DNA of 64,000 bases. It comes from Amycolatopsis sp. GM8 (GTDB lineage Bacteria > Actinomycetota > Actinomycetes > Mycobacteriales > Pseudonocardiaceae). The notes under the pieces are model-generated. The model saw only the letters and a list, made by a program, of their open reading frames with translations, searched no databases and had not been told where the DNA came from. The stretch lies in the NCBI RefSeq assembly GCF_021653975.1, contig NZ_JAJKFK010000003.1, positions 248,001 to 312,000 of the forward strand, written 5' to 3'. Below are positions 42,347 to 51,339 of this stretch, piece by piece (the stretch's first letter is position 1; each line of letters begins with the position of its first letter). The translations under genes were made by a program, and so were the position numbers.

Positions 42347-43182
42347 TCGCGGTGGAACTACGGAAACTGGTGCTGCGCCCGCGAATGTGGGTGAGCGTCG
42401 GGCTGCTGTGCCTGCTGCCCGCGATCGTCGCGGTGTTCCTGGCGACCGCGGACTTCGCGCCGCCGCCGGGACAGGGCGGCGCGTTCCTGTCCGCGGTGGT
42501 GAACGACGGCAAGCTCTACCCCGCCGCCGCGCTGGCCCTGGTGCTGCCGCTGTTCCTGCCGATCGCCGTCGCGGTCGTCGCCGGGGACTCGATCGCGGGC
42601 GAGGCGTCCGGCGGAACCCTGCGGTACCTGCTGGTCCGGCCGGTCGGGCGGACGCGGCTGCTGGTGGCGAAGCTGATCGCGGTCGCCGTGTACGTCACCG
42701 CGGCGATCGTGATCGTGGTGCTGACGTCGCTGGTGATCGGCGTGCTGCTGTTCGGCACCGGCGGCAGCGAGGTCATCCCCGGCATCCCCGCCCAGGGTGG
42801 CGTGGTGTCGCTGTCCGGCGCGCCGCTCAGCTCGTCCTCGCTCGGGCTGCGGCTGCTCGGCGCGGTCGGCTACATCGTGCTGTCGATGCTGGGGTTCGCG
42901 GCGATCACGGTGTTCCTGTCCACGCTCACCGACTCGGCGCTCGGTGCGGCGCTCGGCGGGCTCGCCGTGCTGATCACCAGTTCGGTGCTGGAAACCCTGG
43001 ACGCGGCCGCCGCGGTCAAGCCGTACCTGCCGACGCACTACTGGCTTTCCTGGATCGACTTCTTCCGGGATCCCGTGCTGTGGCGCAACATCGACCACGG
43101 GCTGCTGCTGCAGGCCGGGTACATCGTGGTGTTCTTCGGCGCGGCGTGGGCGAACTTCGCGACACGCGACATCACGAGCTGA
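42343..43182 (+). CDS. ABC-2 type transporter permease
   Basis: 279 residues with about six helices (VGLLCLLPAIVAVFLA, AALALVLPLFLPIAVAVVAG, LIAVAVYVTAAIVIVVLTSL, LGAVGYIVLSMLGFAAITVF). GDSIAGEASGGTLRYLLVRPVGR is the hallmark of the ABC-2 (CcmB/NatB-like) membrane subunits. It completes a three-gene export operon; its 3' end overlaps the convergent lipase by 11 bp. Confidence 0.88.
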   Translation: MIAVELRKLVLRPRMWVSVGLLCLLPAIVAVFLATADFAPPPGQGGAFLSAVVNDGKLYPAAALALVLPLFLPIAVAVVAGDSIAGEASGGTLRYLLVRPVGRTRLLVAKLIAVAVYVTAAIVIVVLTSLVIGVLLFGTGGSEVIPGIPAQGGVVSLSGAPLSSSSLGLRLLGAVGYIVLSMLGFAAITVFLSTLTDSALGAALGGLAVLITSSVLETLDAAAAVKPYLPTHYWLSWIDFFRDPVLWRNIDHGLLLQAGYIVVFFGAAWANFATRDITS

Positions 43183-43999
43183 CGCACTCCGCCGGCGCGG
43201 CCAGCGGCGCCGTGCCCAGCGCCCGCACGACGAGCGCCTGCGCCTCGGGGTCGGTGGGCAGATCTCCGTGCGCCGCCTGGTTTCCCGGGCACGCCTGCTG
43301 CAGCGGCACGTTGACCGCGCCGTCGAGCCGGGCGGAGTCCGGCGGGGTCACCACCTCGTCGCGGTCGGTCCAGATCGACAGCCACGGCAGGCCCGGCGGG
43401 ATCGGCGGCAGCTGCCGCAGCAACGCGCTGCCGGGCGCCAGCTGCTGACACGCCAGCGGGCACGCGCCGGAAACGAGCAACCCACCCGCGGCGGCGAGCT
43501 GGGTGCCGTGCATGGGCGCGCCGAGCGTCACGACCCGGCGCGGCTGTCCGCCCTGTGCGACCCACAACCGCGCCACGACGCCGCCGGCCGAGTAACCGAT
43601 CACGTCGACCGAGGGCGCGCCACGCTGGTACGCCTGCTCGGCCGCGCCGGCCAGCACCTCGGCCTGGGCCTCGAGATCGCCGGTCCCGTCGCCCACCAAG
43701 GTCAGCACTTCGGCGTCGCGCCCGGTGTCCTGCCGGATCCTCGTCGCGAGCTGGTCGAGCGCGCCTTTCGCACCGCCGTAGCCGGGCACGAGCAGCACCG
43801 CGCCCGGTTCGTCCCGCGTCCTGGTCGCGGTGCCCCGGCTCGCGGTGGCCACGAACACCGCGGCGACCACGACCACGACGAGCACGACCGAAGTCAGCAG
43901 CAGGCGCCGGCGCGGGCTGATCCCGCGCCACCAGTCAGGAGCACGCACTCGTCCATGATGGCCCGGCCGGCTTGACTTCAAGCGCTTGAAGTTCCGCAT
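43172..43999 (-). CDS. membrane-anchored lipase/esterase-like alpha/beta hydrolase
   Basis: 275 residues from ATG 43999. One transmembrane helix (LLLTSVVLVVVVVAAVFVAT) puts the catalytic domain outside. VLLVPGYGGAKGALDQLA, GYSAGG (S137), VTLGAPMHGTQLA and CPLACQQLAPGS are lipase class 2/triacylglycerol-lipase-like, with cysteines likely forming disulfides. The start lies within the MerR promoter region; a GTG start further in (near 43943) would still keep the membrane helix. Confidence 0.78.
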   Translation of the reverse strand: MRNFKRLKSSRPGHHGRVRAPDWWRGISPRRRLLLTSVVLVVVVVAAVFVATASRGTATRTRDEPGAVLLVPGYGGAKGALDQLATRIRQDTGRDAEVLTLVGDGTGDLEAQAEVLAGAAEQAYQRGAPSVDVIGYSAGGVVARLWVAQGGQPRRVVTLGAPMHGTQLAAAGGLLVSGACPLACQQLAPGSALLRQLPPIPPGLPWLSIWTDRDEVVTPPDSARLDGAVNVPLQQACPGNQAAHGDLPTDPEAQALVVRALGTAPLAAPAECVSS

Positions 44000-44002
44000 G
44001 CT
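43972..44002 (+). promoter_or_regulatory. MerR-type promoter with operator dyad
   Basis: ACTTCAAGCGCTTGAAGT at 43975-43992 is a perfect 18-bp palindrome. It lies between a -35 TTGACT (43972-43977) and a -10-like CATGCT (43997-44002) separated by 19 bp, the stretched spacing that MerR proteins correct. The predicted transcript start, about 7 nt after the -10, coincides with the MerR ATG at 44009, so the mRNA may be leaderless. Confidence 0.7.
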
Positions 44003-44008
44003 GGTGTC

Positions 44009-44443
44009 ATGGCGACGACGACGGGGTTCACGATCCAGGAGGTCTCGCGGCGCAGCGGGCTGAGCGAGCCGACGCTGCGCTACTACGAACAGATCGGGCT
44101 GATCGGGCCCGTACCGCGCGATCCGGGCAGCGGGCACCGGCGGTACGACGCGGCGGCCGTGGACACGATCTCGTCGCTCGCCTGCCTGCGCTCGGCCGGC
44201 ATGCGGGTCGACGGCCTGCGCCGCTACCTCGACGTGCTGACCCGCGGCAACGACGCCGCCGCCGAGCAGCGGGAGCTGTTCACCGAGCAGGCCGACCGGC
44301 TCTCCGCACAGCTCGACCTGATGCGGCTGCGGCTGGATTACCTGCGGCTCAAGGCACAGCTGTGGGACGCCCGCGAACGCGGCGACGCCGAGACGGAGCA
44401 GGACGTGATTCCCCGCCTGGTCGGGCTCATCGACCGGATCTGA
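44009..44443 (+). CDS. MerR family transcriptional regulator
   Basis: 144 residues. FTIQEVSRRSGLSEPTLRYYEQIGLIGP and HRRYDAAAVDTISSLACLRSAGM are the MerR winged HTH; a coiled-coil helix (RELFTEQADRLSAQLDLMRLRLDYL) follows, with no cysteine effector site. It resembles regulators that control an adjacent NAD(P)-dependent reductase. It forms an operon with the reductase gene 19 bp downstream and probably activates its own promoter. Confidence 0.87.
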   Translation: MATTTGFTIQEVSRRSGLSEPTLRYYEQIGLIGPVPRDPGSGHRRYDAAAVDTISSLACLRSAGMRVDGLRRYLDVLTRGNDAAAEQRELFTEQADRLSAQLDLMRLRLDYLRLKAQLWDARERGDAETEQDVIPRLVGLIDRI

Positions 44444-44462
44444 CTATCCACAAAGGACTGAA

Positions 44463-45449
44463 ATGACCGAGAACACACTGGTCGTCGTCACCGGCGGCAC
44501 CGGGTACCTGGCCGGGCACACCATCCTGCGGCTGCTGCGCGACGGCTACCGCGTCCGCACCACCGTCCGTTCGCTCGACCGCGCCGCACAGGTGCGGGCC
44601 GCAGTGGGTTCAGATGAGCTCGAAGTGGTCGCGGCCGACCTGTCCGCCGACGACGGCTGGGCCGCGGCCCTGAAGGGCGCGGACTACGTGCTGCACCTCG
44701 CTTCGCCATTCCCCGCCGAGGCGCCCGCGAACGACGACGAGGTCATCCGCCCCGCCCGCGAAGGAACGCTGCGGGTGCTGGCCGCCGCACGCGAAGCCGG
44801 CGTCCGGCGGGTCGTGCTGACCTCGTCGTTCGCCGCGGTCGGCTACAGCGCCACCCCGCGCGAGTCCTACACCGAGGACGACTGGACCGACCCGGCCGAC
44901 CCCAACACCGCCTACATCCGCTCGAAGCCGATCGCCGAACGAGCGGCCTGGGACCACGTCCGCGAAAACGGCGGGCCCGAGCTGACGGTGATCAACCCGA
45001 CCGGCATCTTCGGTCCCGTCCTCGACGGGCACCTGTCGTCCTCGGTGCGACTGGTCAAGGCCATGCTCACCGGGGCGATGCCGACCGTGACCCCGACCTA
45101 CTTCGGCGTGGTGGACGTCCGCGACACCGCCGATCTGCACGTGCTGGCGATGACCCATCCCGCGGCCGCCGGGCAGCGTTTCCTGGCCACCAGCGGGAAA
45201 TCGGTCAGCTTCCTGCAGATCGCCCGGATGCTCGGCGACCGGATCACCCAACTGCCCGCCGAGTTGACGGCGGAGCAGGTGCGTGAAGGCGCCAGGACCA
45301 ACCCGGCGTTGCGGGAGGCGGCGCGCCGGCTGGGGTGGATCCCGGTCATCGACACCACGAAGGCGCGGACCGTGCTCGGCTGGTCACCCCGCACGGTCGA
45401 GGAGACCATTGTGGACACCGCCGACAGCCTGCTCGCGCTGGCGGACTGA
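44463..45449 (+). CDS. NAD(P)-dependent aldehyde/ketone reductase (DFR-like extended SDR)
   Basis: 328 residues. VTGGTGYLAGHTILRLLRDGYRVRTTVRS carries the cofactor motif, LHLASPFP and LTSSFAAVGY the serine region, and YIRSK the Tyr/Lys pair, as in dihydroflavonol-reductase-like aldehyde reductases. It is the effector gene of the MerR operon and probably detoxifies reactive carbonyls; methylglyoxal or chloro-acetaldehyde-type substrates are typical but unproved here. It is immediately adjacent to the convergent HD-domain gene. Confidence 0.86.
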   Translation: MTENTLVVVTGGTGYLAGHTILRLLRDGYRVRTTVRSLDRAAQVRAAVGSDELEVVAADLSADDGWAAALKGADYVLHLASPFPAEAPANDDEVIRPAREGTLRVLAAAREAGVRRVVLTSSFAAVGYSATPRESYTEDDWTDPADPNTAYIRSKPIAERAAWDHVRENGGPELTVINPTGIFGPVLDGHLSSSVRLVKAMLTGAMPTVTPTYFGVVDVRDTADLHVLAMTHPAAAGQRFLATSGKSVSFLQIARMLGDRITQLPAELTAEQVREGARTNPALREAARRLGWIPVIDTTKARTVLGWSPRTVEETIVDTADSLLALAD

Positions 45450-46229
45450 TCAGCTCGCGGCCAGCAGTTCCTCGGTGCGGCGCACGGCGGCGGCGCGCTC
45501 TTGCTCGTTGACGGCGAGGGCCCGCACCGCCGGGTCGTCGGGCCCGCGGCGGGCCTTGATGTCGGCGATCCGGTCGCCGAAGGACACCGGTTCGCCGTCG
45601 GGGCTCGTGGTCATGTCGCAGTACCAGAGCGCGTCCCGCACCGGGGTCCGCTCGTCCTCGTAGGCGGCCAGCTGCTCGGCGAACCCGTTGAGCCGGGCGA
45701 CCGCGTCGGCGCCGGCGTGGTGCGCGACCAGGGCGCAGATCCGGTCCGGCCAGCCCCGCCGGGTCAGGTAGCGCGCGCCGTCCAGCTGGTGGAAGCCGGT
45801 GTCCGCCACCTCGGTGCCGTAGCCGATATCGTGCAGCCACGCGGACGCGACCAGGAACTTTCCCTCGCCGGGCACGAGCCGCGGGGCGATCGTCCCGGCG
45901 CGGTGCGCGACGGCCTGGGTGTGCACCCAGCGGCGCGGCATGTCGTCGGCCAGCAACCGCTTCGCGAGGTTCTCCGCGCTGCTCTCCATCTGCAGCTGCG
46001 CACGCACGAGCCGCTCGACGAAGATCGGCACGAACGACACGATCCGGGCCTGGGCGAACCGGGCACGGGCATGCTCGATCCAGTCGTGCAGGACCGTCGG
46101 CGAGACCTGGTCCTGTTCCGCCCGGAGGCGGGCCTCGAGCCGCTCGATCATCTCGTCGACGTGCTTGCCGTGCGCGGCCTCCGCGGTGTCCATGGCCATC
46201 ACCCGTCCATCCTCGGTCGCGGGTTTCAC
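45450..46229 (-). CDS. HD-domain protein with N-terminal helical dimerisation domain
   Basis: 259 residues if started at GTG 46229; ATG 46199 is an alternative. Residues ~15-85 (VDEMIERLEARLRAEQDQVSPTVLHDWIEHARARF in parts) resemble the three-helix dimerisation domain that precedes actinobacterial phosphatase-like proteins. An HD phosphohydrolase core follows (HTQAVAHRAGTIAPRL, WLHDIGYG, LVAHHAGADAV, DALWYCDMTT). It probably hydrolyses a nucleotide or phosphoester; the substrate is unknown. Confidence 0.78.
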   Translation of the reverse strand: MKPATEDGRVMAMDTAEAAHGKHVDEMIERLEARLRAEQDQVSPTVLHDWIEHARARFAQARIVSFVPIFVERLVRAQLQMESSAENLAKRLLADDMPRRWVHTQAVAHRAGTIAPRLVPGEGKFLVASAWLHDIGYGTEVADTGFHQLDGARYLTRRGWPDRICALVAHHAGADAVARLNGFAEQLAAYEDERTPVRDALWYCDMTTSPDGEPVSFGDRIADIKARRGPDDPAVRALAVNEQERAAAVRRTEELLAAS

Positions 46230-46268
46230 TCTCCCCCGCCCGCGGACGTATCCACAGAGCCTAAAGTC

Positions 46269-46631
46269 CTAGGGCCGGCCGCGAAACCTGTCGAGCACAC
46301 GGCGTTCCCGCTTCGTCGGGCGGCCGGCCCCGCGCTCGCGGCGGGCGACCGGCACCACGGCTTCCGGCGGCGGGGCCGGGGTGCGGTCGATGAAGCAGGT
46401 GGCGGCGTCGGCCGCGCCGACCCGTTTCTGGATCACCCGCACCACCTCCACCACCCGTGTCTTGTCGCCGACACGGGCGCGCACCTCGTCACCGGGCGAC
46501 ACCGTGGTCGCGGGCTTGGCGGGGCGGTCGTTGACGCGCACGTGACCGCCCCGGCACGCCGCGGCGGCGTCGGGGCGGGTCTTGGTCAGCCGGACCGCCC
46601 ACAACCAGCGATCCACCCGTGTCGACTCCAT
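46269..46631 (-). CDS. S4-domain RNA-binding protein (Hsp15-like)
   Basis: 120 residues from ATG 46631. The S4 fold is at the N-terminus: RVDRWLWAVRLTKTRPDAAAACRGGHVRVND, PATTVSPGDEVRAR. The C-terminal basic tail (VPVARRERGAGRPTKRERRVLDRFRGRP) matches Hsp15, which in E. coli binds stalled 50S subunits carrying nascent chains after heat shock. Confidence 0.87.
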   Translation of the reverse strand: MESTRVDRWLWAVRLTKTRPDAAAACRGGHVRVNDRPAKPATTVSPGDEVRARVGDKTRVVEVVRVIQKRVGAADAATCFIDRTPAPPPEAVVPVARRERGAGRPTKRERRVLDRFRGRP

Positions 46632-46682
46632 ATCGCCCCATCCTTGCACGCGAGGGAAACGCTTTGCCGGCGTCGCGGCGCG

Positions 46683-47549
46683 TCAGGTTCGTTCGGCGCG
46701 GACGAAGCGTTCGATCTCGCTCGCGGGCAGGTCGCGCCCGGCGGGTTTCAGGTAGCGCTCGGCGTACTCGGCCGGTCCGGCCTGTTCCCGTTCGGCCCAG
46801 CCGTACTCCCGCAGCAGCCCGTCCACTTCGGACGGTTCCAGGCCGACGTGCCAGACCCGGCGGGGCGCCACGAAGTCCCGGTACAGCGACTTGGCGCCGT
46901 AGAACTCCTTGCCCTCCAGGAACTCCCGCCGCACGAAGGTGAAGACCAGCCGGCTGCCGGGCGCCGCCTTCGCCAGGCAGGAGAGCGTGCCACGAAAACC
47001 GCCGGCGGTCAGGTATTGGGTGACGGCCTCCCAGACGAACATCGTCGGCAGATCGGCGCGAAACCCTTGGGCGGTAAGGGATTCCTCCAGCGTGAAATGG
47101 TCGAAATTCACCGGCACCAGGCGCACGCCGTCGGGTACGTCACCGAAGATGGCGCGCAGGCGGTCGCGCTTGTAGTCGATGTTCTCCGGCAGGTCCACCT
47201 CGAACACGGGCACCTCCCACCCGTAGGCGATGGTGTCCAGTCCCGCGCCGAGGATCACCAGCTGGCCGATGCCGCCGGCGAGCGCCTGTCCGACCCGGTC
47301 CCGGGCGTACCGCTTGCGGCAGAGCACGCCACCCCAGACACCGAGCGCCTTGCGGTCGGACGCGGCCTCGAGCCACTCCCGCAGCGGGCGCCATCGCCCG
47401 GCGCGGGCCAGGAATCGCATGGTCGCGGGGAGCATGCGCGCGGCCAGCGGGTCGTCGACGATCCGGTGCTCAGGCGGCGTGTACTGCTCGATCGCCGTCA
47501 CGAACATCGGGCCGAACGCCGTCCGCGCCTTCGGTGGCCGTCGGGTCAT
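46683..47549 (-). CDS. class I SAM-dependent methyltransferase, LCMT/TIGR00027-like
   Basis: 288 residues from ATG 47549. The family features are TAFGPMFVTAIEQYTPPEHRIVDDPLAARMLP, then LVILGAGLDTIAY as motif I, VFEVDLPENIDYKRDRL, and MFVWEAVTQYLTAGGFRGTL. It belongs to the leucine-carboxyl-methyltransferase-like O-methyltransferases that are numerous in mycolata. Its upstream region overlaps the copper-operon regulatory sites, so the two promoters are back to back. Confidence 0.83.
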   Translation of the reverse strand: MTRRPPKARTAFGPMFVTAIEQYTPPEHRIVDDPLAARMLPATMRFLARAGRWRPLREWLEAASDRKALGVWGGVLCRKRYARDRVGQALAGGIGQLVILGAGLDTIAYGWEVPVFEVDLPENIDYKRDRLRAIFGDVPDGVRLVPVNFDHFTLEESLTAQGFRADLPTMFVWEAVTQYLTAGGFRGTLSCLAKAAPGSRLVFTFVRREFLEGKEFYGAKSLYRDFVAPRRVWHVGLEPSEVDGLLREYGWAEREQAGPAEYAERYLKPAGRDLPASEIERFVRAERT

Positions 47550-47578
47550 CCGATCACGGTAGCCCACCCCGGCTCCGA

Positions 47579-47623
47579 TATACCCCCCAGTGGTACTTGT
47601 CATGGGATACCCCCCTAGTGTAT
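47579..47623. promoter_or_regulatory. two CsoR-type copper operators
   Basis: TATACCCCCCAGTGGTA (47579-47595) and ATACCCCCCTAGTGTAT (47607-47623) share the AT-ACCCCCC-AGTG core of CsoR-family sites (pseudo-palindromes with a C-run). They lie 36-80 bp before the start of the copper protein gene. A CsoR repressor that lets go on Cu(I) is expected, but no csoR gene is in the window. Confidence 0.65.
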
Positions 47624-47658
47624 TAAGAGAGATATCCGGTCCGAGGAGGAGATCTCGA

Positions 47659-48597
47659 ATGCGAACAGCCACCACGATCGGCATCTACGGGCTCGCGCTG
47701 TGCGCGGTCGTCGGCGGGGCGTGGACGGCGGGCGCCGCGATCGGTCCCGTGGACACCGCCACCCCGCCGGCCGCCGAGCACGACGTGGGCGCGCCGCCCG
47801 GCGGGCACGACATGGGCGCCATGGCGGCCCCGGCGTCCGACGACGTCCCGGCCGGCCTGGCCTCGTCGCGGAGCGGGTACCGCCTGGTGGTGCAGGACAG
47901 CCAGCTCCCGGTCGGCACGGCCGTACCGCTGCGATTCCAGGTCCTCGGCGCGGACGAGCGCGCCGTCACCACTTTCGACGTGTCGCACGAGAAGCAGCTG
48001 CACCTGATCCTCGTCCGCCGCGACGGCGTGCACTACCAGCACCTGCACCCCGCGCTGGCGCCGGACGGGACCTGGTCGCTCGACGTCGCCCTGCCGGCCG
48101 CGGGCACCTACCGCCTGCTCGCCGACTTCGTCCCGCACGGCGGTCCGGCCACCACCTTGGGCACGGACCTCCAGGCGGCCGGTGAGTTCAGCCCGGAAAG
48201 CCCGGCGCCCAGCAGGAAGTCCGTTGTGGACGGTTATGAGGTTACTTTGGACGGTGCGCTCGCTCCGGGTGCGGACTCCCCGGTGACAGCCACCGTCACC
48301 CGCGACGGCAAGCCGGTGACCGACCTGCAGCCCTACCTCGGCGCGTACGGGCACCTGGTTTCCTTGCGCGAAGCCGATCTGGCGTACCTGCACGTGCACC
48401 CGATGGGCGGCCCGGGCGACGGCGTGACCCCGTCCGGGCCGCAGGTGGAGTTCTCGACGCACGTACCCAGCGCCGGCCGCTACCGGTTGTTCTTCGACTT
48501 CCAGGTGAACGGAAAGGTGCGCACCGCCGAGTTCACTGTGGACACCACAGGCGCGGCGATCCCGCATGACGCCGAGCCGCACGGGCATGGTGGCTGA
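47659..48597 (+). CDS. exported His/Met-rich copper-associated protein
   Basis: 312 residues with a signal or anchor segment (TIGIYGLALCAVVGGAWTAGAAIG) and a metal-binding linker (GGHDMGAMAAP). Two related beta-sandwich modules follow, each with a HxHP motif (YQHLHP, then YLHVHPMG), and the C-terminus ends in HDAEPHGHGG. GAGGAGGAG precedes the ATG. It is followed by CopA after 3 bp. It probably buffers or hands over copper outside the membrane; not a canonical CopC or cupredoxin. Confidence 0.72.
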   Translation: MRTATTIGIYGLALCAVVGGAWTAGAAIGPVDTATPPAAEHDVGAPPGGHDMGAMAAPASDDVPAGLASSRSGYRLVVQDSQLPVGTAVPLRFQVLGADERAVTTFDVSHEKQLHLILVRRDGVHYQHLHPALAPDGTWSLDVALPAAGTYRLLADFVPHGGPATTLGTDLQAAGEFSPESPAPSRKSVVDGYEVTLDGALAPGADSPVTATVTRDGKPVTDLQPYLGAYGHLVSLREADLAYLHVHPMGGPGDGVTPSGPQVEFSTHVPSAGRYRLFFDFQVNGKVRTAEFTVDTTGAAIPHDAEPHGHGG

Positions 48598-48600
48598 CTC

Positions 48601-50814
48601 ATGACCACGATCGAAAAGCCCCAGCGGATCGAGCTCGCGATCGGCGGGATGACCTGCGCGTCGTGCGCGTCGCGGATCGAGCGGAAACTGAACAAAGTGG
48701 ACGGTGTCACCGCGACCGTCAACTACGCCACCGAAAAGGCGAGCGTCGACTACACCGGTGACGTCACCGCCGAGGATCTGGTCGGGGTCGTCGAGGCCGC
48801 TGGTTACCAGGCGTCCCTGCCCGCCGCCGCGGCACCGTCCGCGGAGCCCGAGGACCCGACCAGGCCGCTGCGGCAGCGCCTGATCGCCGCCGCGGTGCTC
48901 GCGGTCCCGGTGATCGTGCTGGCGATGGTGCCGGCACTGCAGTTCACGAACTGGCAGTGGGCGTCGCTCACCCTCGCCACACCGGTCGTGACGTGGGCGG
49001 CGTGGCCGTTCCACCGGGCCGCGTGGACGAACCTGCGCCACGGCGCGGCCACCATGGACACGTTGATCTCGCTCGGGGTCGGCGCCGCGTTCCTGTGGTC
49101 GCTGTACGCGCTTTTCCTTGGTACGGCGGGTGTTCCGGGGATGCGGCACGGGTTCGAACTGACCATCGAACGGTCCTCGGGCAGCGACAACCTGTACCTG
49201 GAGGTCGCCGCCGGGGTCACCACGTTCATCCTCGCCGGCCGCTATTTCGAGGCCCGCGCCAAGCGCCGGTCCGGCGCGGCGCTGCGGGCGCTGCTGGAGC
49301 TGGGCGCGAAGGACGTGTCCGTGCTGCGGGACGGGCGGGAGGAGCGCGTCGGCATCGAGCAGCTGCGCGCCGGAGACCTCTTCGTAGTGCGGCCCGGGGA
49401 GAAGATCGCCACCGACGGTGTCGTCACCGAGGGCGGTTCGGCGGTCGACGCGAGCATGCTGACCGGCGAGTCCGTTCCGGTCGAGGTCACCGCCGGGGAC
49501 AGTGTCACCGGCGCGACCGTCAACGTCGGCGGGCGCCTCGTCGTGCGGGCGAGTCGGGTCGGCGCAGACACCCAGCTCGCGCAGATGGCGAAGCTGGTCG
49601 AGGAGGCGCAGAACGGGAAGGCCTCCGCGCAGCGGCTCGCCGACCGGATCGCCGGGGTGTTCGTGCCCGTCGTGATCGCGCTGGCGGCCGGGACGCTCTC
49701 GTTCTGGCTCGGCGCGGGGGCCGGTGCCACGGCGGCCTTCACCGCCGCGGTCGCCGTGCTGATCATCGCCTGCCCCTGTGCCCTCGGGCTCGCGACGCCG
49801 ACCGCGCTGCTGGTCGGCACCGGGCGCGGCGCGCAGCTGGGCATCCTGATCAAGGGCCCGGAGGTGCTGGAGTCGACGCGACGCGTGGACACCGTGGTGC
49901 TGGACAAGACCGGTACCGTCACGACCGGCCGGATGAGCCTGCTCGACGTGCACGTGAGCGGGATCGAGCGGGCCGAGGCGCTGCGGCTGGCCGGGGCGGT
50001 CGAGGAGGCGTCCGGACATCCGATCGCGCAAGCGATCGCCGGTGCCGCGCGGGCGGCCGGGGACCTTCCCGCGGTGACGGAGTTCCGCGGCACCGAGGGG
50101 CTGGGCGTCGCGGGAATCGTTGAGGGCAAAGCAGTTCTGGTCGGCCGGGTCGCGTTCCTGGAAGACTGGGGCGTGCACCTCGACGCGGCGTTGCGGGCGG
50201 CGCAGACCACGGCCGAGAGCCGGGGCCGCACGCCGGTCGTCGTCGCCTGGGACGGGGTCGCGCGTGCGGTGCTGGTCGTCGCCGACACGGTCAAACCGAC
50301 GTCGGCGGAGGCGATCCGCCGGCTGCGCGGGCTCGGCCTGACGCCCGTGCTGTTGACCGGCGACAACGAGGCCGCGGCGCGCGCGGTGGCCGCCGAGGTG
50401 GGCATCGAGGACGTGATCGCGGAGGTCATGCCGCGGGACAAGGTCGATGTCGTGGCGCGGCTGCAGAAGGAGGGCCGGGTGGTGGCGATGGTCGGCGATG
50501 GGGTCAACGACGCGGCCGCGCTCGCGCGGGCGGACCTCGGGGTGGCCATGGGCACCGGCACGGACGCCGCGATCGAGGCCGCCGACCTGACCCTGGTGGG
50601 CGGCGACCTGCGCACCTCGGCCGACGCGATCCGCTTGTCGCGGCGCACCCTGGCCACCATCAAGGGCAACCTGTTCTGGGCTTTCGCCTACAACCTGGCC
50701 GCCCTGCCGCTCGCCGCCCTGGGCCTGCTCAACCCCATGATCGCCGGCGCCGCGATGGCCTTCTCATCGGTCTTCGTGGTCGGCAACAGCCTCCGCCTCC
50801 GCCGCTTCCACTAA
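48601..50814 (+). CDS. copA: Cu(I)-exporting P1B-type ATPase
   Basis: 737 residues. One N-terminal HMA domain with GMTCASC (C19, C22), the transmembrane metal site CPC (C391-P-C393) in [17 protein letters not shown], the phosphorylation loop DKTGT (D435), SGHPIAQAI (HP locus), and [14 protein letters not shown] are all intact. It pumps Cu(I) out of the cytoplasm. It is cotranscribed with the His/Met-rich protein from the CsoR-type promoter. The 21-bp repeat array begins right after its stop. Confidence 0.95.
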   Translation: MTTIEKPQRIELAIGGMTCASCASRIERKLNKVDGVTATVNYATEKASVDYTGDVTAEDLVGVVEAAGYQASLPAAAAPSAEPEDPTRPLRQRLIAAAVLAVPVIVLAMVPALQFTNWQWASLTLATPVVTWAAWPFHRAAWTNLRHGAATMDTLISLGVGAAFLWSLYALFLGTAGVPGMRHGFELTIERSSGSDNLYLEVAAGVTTFILAGRYFEARAKRRSGAALRALLELGAKDVSVLRDGREERVGIEQLRAGDLFVVRPGEKIATDGVVTEGGSAVDASMLTGESVPVEVTAGDSVTGATVNVGGRLVVRASRVGADTQLAQMAKLVEEAQNGKASAQRLADRIAGVFVPVVIALAAGTLSFWLGAGAGATAAFTAAVAVLIIACPCALGLATPTALLVGTGRGAQLGILIKGPEVLESTRRVDTVVLDKTGTVTTGRMSLLDVHVSGIERAEALRLAGAVEEASGHPIAQAIAGAARAAGDLPAVTEFRGTEGLGVAGIVEGKAVLVGRVAFLEDWGVHLDAALRAAQTTAESRGRTPVVVAWDGVARAVLVVADTVKPTSAEAIRRLRGLGLTPVLLTGDNEAAARAVAAEVGIEDVIAEVMPRDKVDVVARLQKEGRVVAMVGDGVNDAAALARADLGVAMGTGTDAAIEAADLTLVGGDLRTSADAIRLSRRTLATIKGNLFWAFAYNLAALPLAALGLLNPMIAGAAMAFSSVFVVGNSLRLRRFH

Positions 50815-50823
50815 CCCACCCCC

Positions 50824-51150
50824 GCGTGGCGCGCGTTCGCCCCTCCGCGGGCTTAGTCGTCCCCCGCGGCGCGTGTTGGTCCTCACGCGCGCGTGTTTGC
50901 CGATCACGCGGGCGTATTGGCCCCTCCTGCGGGCGTGTTTGCCCACCACGTCGGTGAGTTGGCCGGTGGCGTCGGTGAGTTTGCCCGCCACGGCGGTGAA
51001 TTGGCCCGCCGCGCGGGCTTCACCGCGCCGGAAGCAAACCCACCGACGCCGGGAGCAAACTCACCGACGCGAGAAGCAAACTCACCGACGTGGGGCGCAA
51101 ACTCACCGACGTGGGGCGCAAACACGCGCGCGGGGAGCGAACACCGGGGC
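50824..51150. repeat. 21-bp repeat array with central inversion (array 2)
   Basis: The left half has units like GTCGGTGAGTTTGCCCGCCAC; the GCC anchor recurs at exact 21-bp steps (50899, 50920, 50941, 50962, 50983, 51004) with looser copies before. The right half has the complementary unit (GCAAACTCACCGACG) at 51034, 51055, 51076, 51097 and 51118, again 21 bp apart. The two halves can pair over more than 100 bp. It lies between CopA and the luciferase-like operon. The repetitive frames inside it are not convincing genes. Confidence 0.88.
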
Positions 51151-51295
51151 GCGAGGCGACCGGTTTCGACATCTGGGGCCTCCGTGGTGAACGGGACCTC
51201 CACGGCAGTGGCACCGCCGCCTGCGGGCGGCGAGCCTCGCGGGACCTCCGCCCTGCAGGCGGCGAGGCTCGCGGTGACGAGGCTTACCCGCTAAA

Positions 51296-51326
51296 GTCTC
51301 GCGGGAAATATTCTTCCGCGCGAGAC
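51296..51326. terminator. strong hairpin before the LLM operon
   Basis: GTCTCGCG-GGAA-N6-TTCC-G-CGCGAGAC folds into a 12-bp stem with one bulged base and an A/T-rich loop. It sits between array 2 and the leader of the luciferase-like gene. It could terminate read-through or act as an operator; copies of TTACCCG flank it on both sides (51284, 51330). Confidence 0.45.
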
Positions 51327-51339
51327 GTTTACCCGAGAG

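Noticed and set aside
50824-51150. Resemblance of the 21-bp array to a CRISPR array
   Set aside because: There are no unique spacers; units are contiguous, invert at the centre and no cas genes are nearby.
50904-51203. A minus-strand frame with seven-residue repeats (VGEFAPH-like) across array 2
   Set aside because: The repeats follow from a 21-bp period divisible by three; both strands give similar repeats, and no ribosome site or conserved domain is seen.
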